Source: Planctomycetaceae bacterium
GTDB lineage: Bacteria > Planctomycetota > Planctomycetia > Pirellulales > Pirellulaceae
Direction of reading: 5' to 3'
Assembly (NCBI GenBank): GCA_002726515.1
Contig: PBTE01000120.1
Span: 1 to 37,284 of the forward strand
DNA: 37,284 bases
Of this stretch, positions 26,780 through 35,028 are shown in pieces (the first letter of the stretch is position 1; every line of letters begins with the position of its first letter). The position numbers and the translations under genes are program-made. The notes beneath the pieces were generated by a model. The model searched no databases and was not told the origin of the DNA. It saw only the letters and a program-made list of their open reading frames with translations.

Positions 26780-28594
26780 TCATGGCGTTGCTGCGGCGGA
26801 GTCGATGTAGAGCGGGTTCAAGTTCGCTATCGACATGGCGCCAGCCGGTTCTATCGCGCCGATTGAATCGACGAAGTCAAGGTCATTGATAAGGCAGGGA
26901 TGCTTGTACTGTTCCAGGCTTCCTCCCAATCGAGAGATGCGTTTTTGTCGAAGGGCTTGCCAGGTTCCGACAGAAACAGCCTGAATTTCCAGAGGTTTCA
27001 GTCGATGCGTAGCGAGTCGATTCGCATATTCACAGTTCATTTCGGACAGTTCCTGATCGACGCGACGGGCCAGCAAATTGCTCCTCCGCTGCCAGGAACC
27101 TGATTCGAGCAATAAGGTGTAGCCCGGTGGATCCCCGAATACCGGGGCTGCGGTGAAGTGTTCGATCGGAATTCCAGTCAACTCAAATGCCCGTTGAACT
27201 GCAGTAACCACCTGAAACTCGCTCAGCTTCTCACCCGTAATACTTGAAAAATAGGACCCCTTGTTCAGGAACTTGAGAATGGGGGCCGTTCCTTGGAATG
27301 CCACGCACTGCACGACGTCGTGAATATCGTATCGATAAAAACCGCTCGATGTGGTCAGCAGGACAAAGTAATTGTGCCCTATTTCCAATTCGTGGCCTTC
27401 CAGAATCGTCGGTTGTACGGATCCATGTTCTTCCACCGGAACAAATTCGAAATAGTGGTTTCGGTAGTCCAGAACTCCCGCTGAATCACCGTCTTGAAAA
27501 GGAATCGTCATTCGGCCTTCGCTGGCTGACAGTCCATGGTCGCGAAAGGCTACGTCGCCAAAGTGCTCCGTCAACCGAGGCAGGTAGGCTCCTACCGACC
27601 CTCCGGTCCACACGGCGAGCACGGAAAGATTCGGCCAGAAATCCCGCGGTGACAGGTTACCGCGCTTCTCGGCCAGGTGATCAAGTTCACGGGCGCGTTG
27701 TCGGCGGGGCTTGCGGCACCGGCTCTCCAAAAGAGACCTGACGTGTGGTGGAATTTCAATTTGACTTGAAAGAGTCCCGTCGTGAATGTCTCGAATGAGT
27801 TGTTCGCGATACCGGTCGGACAGATGGGAAAACTCTACCAACGTGCTCGGATTGGCCGTAATGATCATCCCCACGTTCGGCGTGGCCATCGATAACCGGA
27901 GCGCCGTGTATTGTTTGGAGAAACTATCTCGAATTTGGACGATCGACTTGGGCAGGATGAAAAAGGGATTGCTGATGCGTGGTGCCGTTGCGGCTGCCAG
28001 GCCGCTGATGTTCCCACAGGGAATCCCGCTTTCGGTGTAAAACTGCTGCCAGTCACTGCTCAGTTGTATCGTCTTTTTTTTCGTCAGGTCCCAATGGTCA
28101 CAAAACGTACTCACACCCCACAGGTTCCATCCCTCCCGGTACTCTCGGAAAAACTCTTTGGTGACAGGAATGAATTTCGAGTCCTTGGTGGTGCCTGAGG
28201 TCAAGGCAAACATCAACAGTCGGGTGCGGGGGCCAAACATGGCAGAAAGGTTGCCGGTTTTGACTCGGTCAATGTGGCTTCTGTAGTCTTCGTAGGTAGT
28301 GATGGGCATTCGCCTACGAAAGTCTGCCACGTTACTCACGTCACTTAACCCATGCTCACGTCCAAACTGACTGGTTCCATTCTGACGAATTTTTTTCATC
28401 AGAACCTGATGTTGGACCTTTTGAGTCTCACGTGTTTGCCGGAGAAATTTGCAGACACGTCTGCTGCGGAACCATAGATAAGCGCTACGATGGAGCATTA
28501 ATCTAGCTGGCTCGAGGGGAATGGGTGGGTTTGGCGGCAGAAAGTTTCGCAGGGCAAGAGCTGTGGTATCGCCGCCCGCCAGGTGGTATGGCAT
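26780..28594 (-). CDS. GH3-family acyl-acid amido synthetase
   Basis: This 604-residue member of the GH3 branch of the ANL superfamily would form an acyl-AMP and join the acid to an amine, usually an amino acid. ATP-binding motif 1 is LTSGTTKDSKFIPVT (from about residue 131), motif 2 is SASEGRMTIPF, and motif 3 is SSGFYRYDIHDVVQ. The C-terminal EQYKHPC matches the QYK.P segment near the end of plant GH3 enzymes. Plant GH3s conjugate hormones; bacterial members are widespread and mostly uncharacterised. The ATG at 28594 is preferred over a GTG at 28672 that would add 26 basic residues. It converges on the PKS-direction genes and is divergent from the SDR at 28857, suggesting shared metabolism but separate control. 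Confidence 0.88.
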   Translation of the reverse strand: MPYHLAGGDTTALALRNFLPPNPPIPLEPARLMLHRSAYLWFRSRRVCKFLRQTRETQKVQHQVLMKKIRQNGTSQFGREHGLSDVSNVADFRRRMPITTYEDYRSHIDRVKTGNLSAMFGPRTRLLMFALTSGTTKDSKFIPVTKEFFREYREGWNLWGVSTFCDHWDLTKKKTIQLSSDWQQFYTESGIPCGNISGLAAATAPRISNPFFILPKSIVQIRDSFSKQYTALRLSMATPNVGMIITANPSTLVEFSHLSDRYREQLIRDIHDGTLSSQIEIPPHVRSLLESRCRKPRRQRARELDHLAEKRGNLSPRDFWPNLSVLAVWTGGSVGAYLPRLTEHFGDVAFRDHGLSASEGRMTIPFQDGDSAGVLDYRNHYFEFVPVEEHGSVQPTILEGHELEIGHNYFVLLTTSSGFYRYDIHDVVQCVAFQGTAPILKFLNKGSYFSSITGEKLSEFQVVTAVQRAFELTGIPIEHFTAAPVFGDPPGYTLLLESGSWQRRSNLLARRVDQELSEMNCEYANRLATHRLKPLEIQAVSVGTWQALRQKRISRLGGSLEQYKHPCLINDLDFVDSIGAIEPAGAMSIANLNPLYIDSAAATP

Positions 28595-28856
28595 TGGTCT
28601 CAACACAGTTTTCGGATGGATTCTTCGGCTGACATCACTTCGTTGCTTTCGTCGGCAAGGAATACGCACCACTGCGTGTGATGTATGATATTTCGGGAAA
28701 TTGGCAAAACTTTGAGGGTTGGTTGTTTTATTCGAAAGAAACCATGTGTTCTTTGGACGATGACAGGGACGGGTACCTGGAGGTTGTGAACATCAGAATT
28801 TCGCACCCAGGAGATCACCACCGTGGGAGCTGACGGCTGGCGCCAGGAAACGTCTC

Positions 28857-29867
28857 GTGTCCATAAGATCTATAAAGGAACGGGGCCGGTTCAATCTTGT
28901 CACCGGGGCCACGGGATTTGTCGGTGGTCACCTGGTCAACCATCTTCTCGCAACCGGGGAGCCGGTACGTGTGTTTCTTCACAACACGGAAAGTGCTCAC
29001 CAATTTCGTCATCTGGGTGCTGAAATCGTTGTAGGCGATGTGTGTGACCGCCCCGTCTTGGACCGTGCACTCAAGTGGTCGAAAGCCGTTTACCACTGTG
29101 CAGCCGCAAGTGATTTCGCGAGTGATGACGAAGTAAGACGCACGAACTTGAATGGCGTACGGAACGTGTTGCACTCGGCCCGGACAGCAGAGTGTGGACG
29201 CGTGGTCCTGGTCAGTTCGTTGAACGTGTCAAAGTCGCTTCGTGAGAATACGATAAATGAAGAAACTCTGATCAGTCGGACCGGAGAGGTTTTTTCAGAT
29301 GTAGAAATTGACGCTGAAGCACTGGCACTACAATTCACCCGAGACCACGACGTCGATGTCACAATTCTTCGGCCCGGTTGGGTTTACGGTCCCGGTGAAC
29401 GAAAAATGTCAACTCTTGACAACGTACTGCGACTTGGCAAGTTTGCCTTTGTCGGGCGAAGAGATAACATCATTCCCCTGGTCTTTGTAACGGATTTGAT
29501 CCGGGCCATGGTGCGAGCTGCCCACACAACGAAAGCCCGGGGCCGGATTTACAACATCACAGATGGATCCAAGACCACGACAGGCAATTTAGTGAAGGTC
29601 TTAGCTGGATTGATGGGACATCAGGTCCCGCGGCGGGTCATCTCCCCGTTGATGGCTCGTGTGGATTGGGCCCTAATAGGGTGTCGACGGCCTTACCGTC
29701 GAGGAATTCAACAGATTCTAAGTAATTCCCGGCACGTACTGATCGACCGCGCGCGAGAGGAATTAGGATATCGGCCCCTCATGTCCTTGCGGCAGGGACT
29801 CCAGAAAACGCTCCCGTGGTTGTTGCACTGTGCCCAACAGGATCTTCAACTCCGTCGAACTGCGTGA
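28857..29867 (+). CDS. SDR-fold protein lacking the catalytic Tyr and Lys
   Basis: This 336-residue extended SDR has an intact nucleotide-binding motif (TGATGFVGG, about residues 17-25) and the VSSLNVS strand. Where the family has YxxxK, it reads FSDVE: Phe146 replaces Tyr and Glu150 replaces Lys. The surrounding DAEALALQF and RPGWVYGPGE align normally, so this is not a frame error. Dehydrogenase or epimerase activity by the standard mechanism is therefore unlikely, while NAD(P) binding could remain. A GTG start is supported by AGGA eight bases upstream (28845-28848). It is divergent from the GH3 gene and is a distant paralogue of the intact SDR at 23102. It may be a binding, scaffold or regulatory subunit, or act by another chemistry. 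Confidence 0.82.
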   Translation: MSIRSIKERGRFNLVTGATGFVGGHLVNHLLATGEPVRVFLHNTESAHQFRHLGAEIVVGDVCDRPVLDRALKWSKAVYHCAAASDFASDDEVRRTNLNGVRNVLHSARTAECGRVVLVSSLNVSKSLRENTINEETLISRTGEVFSDVEIDAEALALQFTRDHDVDVTILRPGWVYGPGERKMSTLDNVLRLGKFAFVGRRDNIIPLVFVTDLIRAMVRAAHTTKARGRIYNITDGSKTTTGNLVKVLAGLMGHQVPRRVISPLMARVDWALIGCRRPYRRGIQQILSNSRHVLIDRAREELGYRPLMSLRQGLQKTLPWLLHCAQQDLQLRRTA

Positions 29868-29938
29868 CAGGCCAACAGCCACTGCGTGCAGGTGTCTCTA
29901 GGTGTGGTTGATCGGCTTTCTAGTCAATGCAAAGTCCG

Positions 29939-30271
29939 TTAGACAGAACGGATACTTTCCTTGCACACCGTCGTGGAACAGGGATTGCCTGTTCCCTTCT
30001 TTTCGGTTCCAAACCACAGGTCCTCGACCAGAGCTGCTTTTCCGCTTTCGGAGAAAGTTAGGAAGCGATCGGCGGAAGTTCGACGAAAAGTCCAGTTGGA
30101 ACCATCGGGCTGTTTCCTCCTGATGATTGCGTCCCCGTTTGTACCGAAGTGCAAGTTTCCTCGAGACGAGGGCAGGAGAGCCAGTGGACTGATAAATTCC
30201 AACTCAAGAAATTGGAACACTTCAAAGACGACCGAACGGCCTTTCCCGAGGCGGTTGCATCCTTGAGTCAT
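29939..30271 (-). CDS. Possible hypothetical protein, 110 residues
   Basis: This frame lies in a 519-base gap between the SDR at 28857 and the DUF3467 gene. The middle part (HFGTNGDAIIRRKQPDG, DRFLTFSESGKAALVEDL) has a protein-like composition, but no ribosome site precedes the ATG and no family is recognised. A plus-strand frame of similar length overlaps it and looks less protein-like. The rest of the gap (29868-29938 and 30272-30386) shows nothing clear. Confidence 0.25.
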   Translation of the reverse strand: MTQGCNRLGKGRSVVFEVFQFLELEFISPLALLPSSRGNLHFGTNGDAIIRRKQPDGSNWTFRRTSADRFLTFSESGKAALVEDLWFGTEKKGTGNPCSTTVCKESIRSV

Positions 30272-30386
30272 CTTGGTAGGATGACATGAATGGATTGGGA
30301 GTCACTGGTCACGAGGTAATATTGGCTTTGTGGGCAGGGGATTCGGGGACATGTAACACAGTTATCGAGTGATAGGAATTAGAATT

Positions 30387-30812
30387 ATGGCGAAAAAAGA
30401 AGAGTCGTCTTCGCAAAATGACCTTGGTGGAGAGGCACCGGCAGGCGGTGCTGGTGGAGAGGCACCGGCAGGCGGTGCTGGTGGAGAGGCACCGGCAGGC
30501 GGTGGCGGTCAACCGCGACAACAACAGATTCAAGTTGACGAGTCGAAGGCAATCACTTCTTATGCGAATTTTTGCCGGGTAACCGGGACACCCGAAGAGC
30601 TAATTGTTGATTTTGCGCTCAATCAGCAATCCACTGGAATACCGACCAAACCGATCGAGATCAACCAACGAATCGTAGTGAACTTCTATACGGCGAAGCG
30701 ACTCCTGGCCGCTCTGCAGTTGTCGCTGCATAGGCACGAGGCAACCTTCGGGGTCTTGGAGACCGATATTCAAAAACGCGTTCGACCTTCGGCCCAACGG
30801 CCCAACACCTAG
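30387..30812 (+). CDS. DUF3467 family protein with tandem-repeat N-terminus
   Basis: This small protein (141 residues) has a lysine/serine-rich start, three copies of GGEAPAGGA/G, a glutamine-rich hinge, then a DUF3467 domain (about 50-135: YANFCRVTGTPEELIVDF ... RIVVNFYTAKRLLAALQLSL). DUF3467 proteins are short, widespread in bacteria and without known function. The ATG at 30387 has AGGA nine bases upstream and is chosen over a GTG at 30369. The repeat region is probably a flexible linker. The gene appears to be alone in its direction until the flavin reductase 177 bases later. Confidence 0.85.
   Translation: MAKKEESSSQNDLGGEAPAGGAGGEAPAGGAGGEAPAGGGGQPRQQQIQVDESKAITSYANFCRVTGTPEELIVDFALNQQSTGIPTKPIEINQRIVVNFYTAKRLLAALQLSLHRHEATFGVLETDIQKRVRPSAQRPNT
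30426..30506. repeat. Three tandem 27-base repeats inside the DUF3467 gene
   Basis: Units at 30426-30452, 30453-30479 and 30480-30506 are identical except for the last two bases of the third unit. Each encodes nine residues, so gain or loss of a unit keeps the frame. The near-identity at DNA level points to recent expansion. Confidence 0.9.
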
Positions 30813-30881
30813 TTTCACTTGGTGATTCGGGGTGGCTTCACGTCTGCAGCCGTGCCCCCGGTGACTTGGTCCCTGTTTGCG

Positions 30882-30917
30882 GCTTCAGATGTGGGACTCG
30901 GGCCCCGCTGCTGAAGC
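30882..30917. other. Inverted repeat in the DUF3467-flavin reductase gap
   Basis: GCTTCAG (30882-30888) pairs with CTGAAGC (30911-30917) around a GC-rich 22-base loop. No T-run follows, so it is not a standard terminator. It lies 70 bases after the DUF3467 stop and 72 bases before the flavin reductase start, and could be a 3' end structure or part of the flavin reductase leader. Confidence 0.35.
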
Positions 30918-30989
30918 GAAGTGATGCTTACCCCCGGTGGGAATCGAGTCCAACGGCTGAGCGGGTTTGAGCATCGTTGAGGGATTTCT

Positions 30990-31478
30990 ATGACAATCGA
31001 TTCAGCGGTTCAACGTAAGATAATGGGTCAGTTTGCCACCGGCGTGACCGTCGTCAGCACTCAGTTGAAAAATGGCGAAACCTGGGGCATGACTGCCAAT
31101 GCCGTTACGTCTCTTTCTCTAGATCCTCCTTTGGTGCTGCTGGCAGTAGTTCGAGATAGCCAGTCTCACCGGCAGTTCAGCGAGGAAAATTGTTTTGCTC
31201 TTAACATTCTTGCGGCTGATCAGCAGCAGCTCAGCGATCGATTTGCATACGCGGGTCCTAAAGATTTTTCAGGCCTCGAGGTGACTTCTGCGACAACGGG
31301 CGCCCCTATTTTAAAGGGTGTGTTGGGCTGGGTCGACTGTCGCATCAAGGAAATTCTCCCAGGGGGTGACCACGATATTTTCATCGGAGAGATTGTTGCG
31401 GGAGAATCAGGTGAGGGCGAACCGCTGTTGTTCTTCGGTGGCAAGTATGCGTCGATCAACTTGAATCCCAGCGAGTGA
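30990..31478 (+). CDS. Flavin reductase-like FMN-binding protein
   Basis: This 162-residue protein belongs to the flavin reductase/HpaC-like family, which reduces FMN or FAD with NAD(P)H for a partner monooxygenase or oxidase. The family start GQFATGVTVVST, the flavin-contacting GMTANAVTSLSLDPPLVLLAV and the ending GGKYASINL are all visible, and the length is typical of the single-domain form. GAGGGA ahead of the ATG supports the start. No partner oxygenase is encoded nearby, so the specific role is unknown. Confidence 0.9.
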   Translation: MTIDSAVQRKIMGQFATGVTVVSTQLKNGETWGMTANAVTSLSLDPPLVLLAVVRDSQSHRQFSEENCFALNILAADQQQLSDRFAYAGPKDFSGLEVTSATTGAPILKGVLGWVDCRIKEILPGGDHDIFIGEIVAGESGEGEPLLFFGGKYASINLNPSE

Positions 31479-31719
31479 GCCATATCGCTGCCCATTGTCC
31501 GCATGAAGTGCCACTGTTCCGGCAAGTTGGGTGCCGGTTACTGGCGGAAATCCTGTGGGCCAGATGAGCAAGCTCTGATTGAATATAGCGACCCGCGGAG
31601 TTTAGGATGTTGCCTTTTTGGAGCGAAGTTGCCAGCTGTCTGTACGATAGCCGAAGTCGCGAGCTCCAAACTTGGCATGGACACTTGTTTCAATACGGCG
31701 GATGGTTGCTATTCTGCGG

Positions 31720-32238
31720 TCAGAAGTGTGTGCCTTCCAGTTGCAGTAATCGACGTTTTAAACCAACACCCTGACCTGCCGAGAATCCGCCCAGTGTCCG
31801 TCGAGCTCCCACTACACGATGGCAGGGAACAACAAGAGGAAAACGATTTCGGGCCATCACGTTTCCGACGGCACGTGCCGCTTTGGGAGAACCAGCTTGA
31901 GCGGCCAGTTCACTGTAGCTGGCAGTTTTTCCGAAAGGTATCTGTCGACAACGGTGAATTACCCGTCGAGCGAAAGGTGTCAACCACGAAAGTTGCAGTG
32001 GAATATCTGAAAATCTTTGTGGCTCGCCTTGAGCGTATCGGCCCAGTGTTGTCATCAACCCGGCCTGCCAGGCAGCTTGAGGTTCATCAACGGTCTCGAA
32101 TTGGTCGCTCCCGATAGTTTGTGCGCTAGTCCGGCTGGTGGGACTCCCGAAACTCAGTCTACAAAGGTGCCGGGGCTGGACGAGCATCCACATCCGGCCT
32201 AAATCAGTCTCGAACTTCAGCAACTGGTAGGTGGGCAT
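31720..32238 (-). CDS. ogt: Methylated-DNA--protein-cysteine S-methyltransferase
   Basis: This DNA-repair protein (172 residues) moves the alkyl group from O6-alkylguanine to its own cysteine and is used once. The active site is VVPCHRVVG, preceded by the helix-turn-helix (FGKTASYSELAAQAGSPKAARAVGNVMARN) and followed by GGFSAG. An N-terminal ribonuclease-like part of about 85 residues is present, as in Ogt/AGT. The ATG at 32238 is preceded by GAGAGG; longer upstream starts lack one. It is divergent from the unknown gene at 32519. Confidence 0.92.
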   Translation of the reverse strand: MPTYQLLKFETDLGRMWMLVQPRHLCRLSFGSPTSRTSAQTIGSDQFETVDEPQAAWQAGLMTTLGRYAQGEPQRFSDIPLQLSWLTPFARRVIHRCRQIPFGKTASYSELAAQAGSPKAARAVGNVMARNRFPLVVPCHRVVGARRTLGGFSAGQGVGLKRRLLQLEGTHF

Positions 32239-32357
32239 TGAAACCTCTCTTTTTACCACGAATTTCGCCGAAAGAACCAGCATTAGTGGGAGAAACTGCC
32301 AACGGCTGGTACTGAAGGCCATCAAAGGCTGTTTTTCACTTCAAGAGCATCTAATTT

Positions 32358-32376
32358 GATTGCGTTTTTCGCAATC
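32358..32376. promoter_or_regulatory. Perfect inverted repeat, candidate operator
   Basis: GATTGCG (32358-32364) and CGCAATC (32370-32376) flank TTTTT. The element lies between the divergent ogt gene and the promoter at 32410. A smaller repeat, TTGCC-GGT-GGCAA (32393-32405), directly abuts the -35. Together they look like regulator sites, though no regulator is known. Confidence 0.4.
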
Positions 32377-32409
32377 TCGATCAATATAAAAGTTGCCGGT
32401 GGCAAGTTT

Positions 32410-32439
32410 TTGACAGGCCGCAAGGTTGCCCGATATACT
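32410..32439 (+). promoter_or_regulatory. Sigma-70-type promoter for the gene at 32519
   Basis: TTGACA (32410-32415), an 18-base spacer and TATACT (32434-32439, five of six consensus bases) form a strong vegetative-type promoter. The expected start of transcription is near 32446, giving a leader of about 73 bases. Confidence 0.65.
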
Positions 32440-32518
32440 GCACTTCCCCGCTGTGTTTTTGGTGGAGGTTTTCTGGTGACTCCCCGCTTCTCCCAGTTCT
32501 GCTGACAGGAAACAACAC

Positions 32519-33262
32519 ATGAATCGCTATAGCGGTTTAAGTGACGATTTCTACATCAACATGAATCTGAACACGGAGATGGAACTTCCGAGTTCCCGTG
32601 ATAGCGTGTTGCATTTTTTTGATCGGTTACAAAAGCAGTATCCGACGATGCGCAATTTTTACTGTCGGGATCGCAACGACTTTGTTCTTGAAGAAGATAA
32701 GGAGAGTGGCAAGTACCGTTGGTCATCGGTTGAACTGCGGCGAGTATCATCGGGGCAGGTCAATCCGCCCACCGTTGAACACGCTTTAGAGCAACATGAC
32801 TTGGTGCTTGATTTGGTGCCATTTATGCTTTCGATGAGCCCCTTGGATTGCGAGTCACTGAATTGCACGTTTGGTTTTGATTTTACCTACCGGGGAAATC
32901 ACAACCAGTTGGTTGCCGAAGCCCTGGGTGTAGTGCCTGCCTTTGATCGATTGGCGCAACGTGCAGGAGCCACAATGATTAGCCATGAACCGTCGATTCA
33001 GTTTGGTTTGGCGGATGATTGCAGAATTCAGTGCCGCCTGAGTATTGAAACGAGAACAAGTGCTTATCATGTTCGCGTGGGTGAGTTCCCGGAAGAGCAG
33101 TTAAGTGTCTATTTGACTGCACGGCGTTACGGAAGTCTTGACCCGGGTGAAACATTTAATGAAGTGATGCACCGCCTGACCGCGATTTGTCAGGAGATGG
33201 TTGAAGAACACGTCAGGGACCAGGTACTCCGGCCACTTCAGGAAACCATCGCATTCAAATAA
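32519..33262 (+). CDS. Conserved hypothetical protein, 247 residues
   Basis: I do not recognise a family with certainty. The protein is soluble and has no signal peptide or membrane segment. Composition is mixed alpha/beta and acidic, with one conspicuous region of alternating strands (SLNCTFGFDFTYRGNHNQLVAEAL) and a C-terminal helical part (FNEVMHRLTAICQEMVEEH). AGGAAA seven bases before ATG and a strong promoter upstream show it is a real, probably well-expressed gene. Its neighbours (ogt, sigma factors) do not point to a function. Confidence 0.75.
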   Translation: MNRYSGLSDDFYINMNLNTEMELPSSRDSVLHFFDRLQKQYPTMRNFYCRDRNDFVLEEDKESGKYRWSSVELRRVSSGQVNPPTVEHALEQHDLVLDLVPFMLSMSPLDCESLNCTFGFDFTYRGNHNQLVAEALGVVPAFDRLAQRAGATMISHEPSIQFGLADDCRIQCRLSIETRTSAYHVRVGEFPEEQLSVYLTARRYGSLDPGETFNEVMHRLTAICQEMVEEHVRDQVLRPLQETIAFK

Positions 33263-33290
33263 CCTAGTGGCTCTTTCTTCGCCCCCCACA

Positions 33291-33310
33291 CGCGTCCAAT
33301 GCTGGACGTG
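33291..33310. terminator. Candidate hairpin between convergent genes
   Basis: CGCGTCCA and TGGACGTG form an 8-base stem (one G-T pair) with an ATGC loop, 28 bases after the stop of the 32519 gene and in the gap before the convergent sigma-factor stop. There is no following T-run, so intrinsic termination is uncertain. Confidence 0.35.
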
Positions 33311-33446
33311 GTAAATCTACTCTCGTTACAAGCCACACTCCGTCTGTAAAACGGATTTGCAGGTCTGTGTTGCGAAGATTCCAACAGCCCGCTGTGTTTG
33401 CAGTTGTGGCGGGAAAAAATGCCGACCCGCTGACTGGCAGAGACGA

Positions 33447-34949
33447 TTAAGTCGTTATAGGATCGACTTGTTTCTCCGGCTGAATATCCAAGAATTCCGC
33501 CAGGGCATGGAGGTGACAGGACTTTTGGAGTTTCTTAAACGCCTTCTGTTCGACTTGACGCACACGCTCCCGGGTGACGGAAAGTAAGGTGCCGATTTGT
33601 CGCAGGTTGAGCGGAGGACTATGGTCCAACCCGAATCGCATGGTGATCACTTGCCGCTCGCGTTCCTCAAGCGTGGCAAGAACCCGGCCAATGTGATTCT
33701 GAAGTTGTTGCTGGTGCACCTGAAGGGCGGGTGAACAAATCCGAGAATCAGGGACGGTATGGTTAAGGTCGTCATCTTGTGAATCCCCTTGATGGTCCAG
33801 CGAAAGTGGTGCCGATGTGTGGCGGGTTATTTGTAGCAGGTCCATTTGGGAAAGCCGGGCCTTGTCAGCGATGTCGTCCTCGGTGGGCTGCCGACCGAGT
33901 TGGAGGGACAGGTGTTGAGCAAGTTCCTGGGTTTTCAAAACGGTCCGGTTCATGCAGACCGGCAGCCGAATCGTTCGGCAGTTACCTCCCAGTTCCTGAA
34001 GAATTGCCTGTCGGATCCAGCACGTTGCGTAAGTGGAAAACTTAATGCCACGTCGATAGTCAAATTTTTCTGCTGCTCTCATCAGGCCGGAATTCCCTTC
34101 CTGGATCAGGTCGAGCAGGCTGAGCCCCCGGTTCGTAAATTTTTTAGCGACGGAGACGACTAGCCGCAGGTTTCCGTTACACAACTGTCGTTTTGCGTTT
34201 TGATAAGCCGTTTGAGAACGGGAAATACTTTGTACTTTGCGCTGCAGAGTTCGGGGGCTGTCGTGTGATTGCTTTGCCAATCTCCAGAGCAACGCTCGCT
34301 GTTCGTTAAACAACGTTCTTTTGCTGATGTTATTTTCCTGGTCCAGAAGGTGCTTGGTACACTGCATCCGCTCGTTGAATTCGCGAAGTTCGTCAAAAAT
34401 GGTCAGCAGCCGTTCTATCCTCAAGTTCAGTTCTTCAACCAGACGTGCACCTTTATGTTGTCGGCGAACGAGTCTCTTCCACGCGGTCCGGCGATTTAGT
34501 AAGGATTGTCTCTTGTTGACCGAAATCCGAAAGTCTGTCTGGTTGTTGTGCAAGAGACGCCTGAGTGTTGCCAGATTGAACGGCAATCGCTCTTTGCAAC
34601 GCCGTTTTTTCTCCATGTCTGTCACGGCGATGTCCAGAACTCGGTCCATACGAGCCTGCCCACGTTCCACTTTCGTCAACAGGTCCGTGGCCTGCCGCAA
34701 AGCAAAGGCGGAGAGCAGCAACCGGTATCGAAATTCTGACCGGTGAACATCCGTTTTCCTGGCGCTGTCTTGTTCCTCGTCAAAAGTCAGTAAGGGATGT
34801 TTAGAAATTTGTAGGAGGTAGAATCCGACGGCATCATTTCCGGCTCCGACTTGTTGAACAGTTCTGGCTGCGATTTCGGATTTCCGAGTGCCGGCGAAGT
34901 GGTGTGGTGCCGGAGAAAGCAAGTGCGCAGGATCGGTAAAACGCGACAT
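33447..34949 (-). CDS. RNA polymerase sigma-70 family factor (RpoD-like paralogue)
   Basis: This 500-residue sigma factor has region 1.2 ([18 protein letters not shown]), a long non-conserved insert (about 70-255), then regions 2 to 4. Region 2 contains [39 protein letters not shown] and [14 protein letters not shown]. Region 4 ends in the helix-turn-helix [20 protein letters not shown]. The region 2.3 tryptophan pair (WW in RpoD) reads Cys310-Trp, and the usual ARTIRIPVHM reads [10 protein letters not shown], so it is probably an alternative group 2-type factor rather than the primary sigma. The ATG at 34949 follows an adjacent TTG. It begins 79 bases after the ECF sigma stop on the same strand and may be co-transcribed. 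Confidence 0.9.
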   Translation of the reverse strand: MSRFTDPAHLLSPAPHHFAGTRKSEIAARTVQQVGAGNDAVGFYLLQISKHPLLTFDEEQDSARKTDVHRSEFRYRLLLSAFALRQATDLLTKVERGQARMDRVLDIAVTDMEKKRRCKERLPFNLATLRRLLHNNQTDFRISVNKRQSLLNRRTAWKRLVRRQHKGARLVEELNLRIERLLTIFDELREFNERMQCTKHLLDQENNISKRTLFNEQRALLWRLAKQSHDSPRTLQRKVQSISRSQTAYQNAKRQLCNGNLRLVVSVAKKFTNRGLSLLDLIQEGNSGLMRAAEKFDYRRGIKFSTYATCWIRQAILQELGGNCRTIRLPVCMNRTVLKTQELAQHLSLQLGRQPTEDDIADKARLSQMDLLQITRHTSAPLSLDHQGDSQDDDLNHTVPDSRICSPALQVHQQQLQNHIGRVLATLEERERQVITMRFGLDHSPPLNLRQIGTLLSVTRERVRQVEQKAFKKLQKSCHLHALAEFLDIQPEKQVDPITT

Positions 34950-35028
34950 CAAATTCTCGTGGGGTAAACGTGGACGTATGGATTACAGGTGGTTGTTCTG
35001 TTTGATTTCAGCCGGCGCCGAAGGGCGA

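Noticed and set aside
31519-31537. CCGGCA...TGCCGG hairpin after the flavin reductase
   Set aside because: It has a six-base stem with a seven-base loop and no T-run, so it is too weak to call a terminator.
31503-32117. 204-residue plus-strand frame opposite ogt
   Set aside because: The opposite strand carries the ogt active site and helix-turn-helix; this frame has no recognisable fold.
34237-34746. 169-residue plus-strand frame opposite the sigma-70 gene
   Set aside because: It is Arg/Ser/Leu-rich and antisense to the variable insert of a clear sigma factor.
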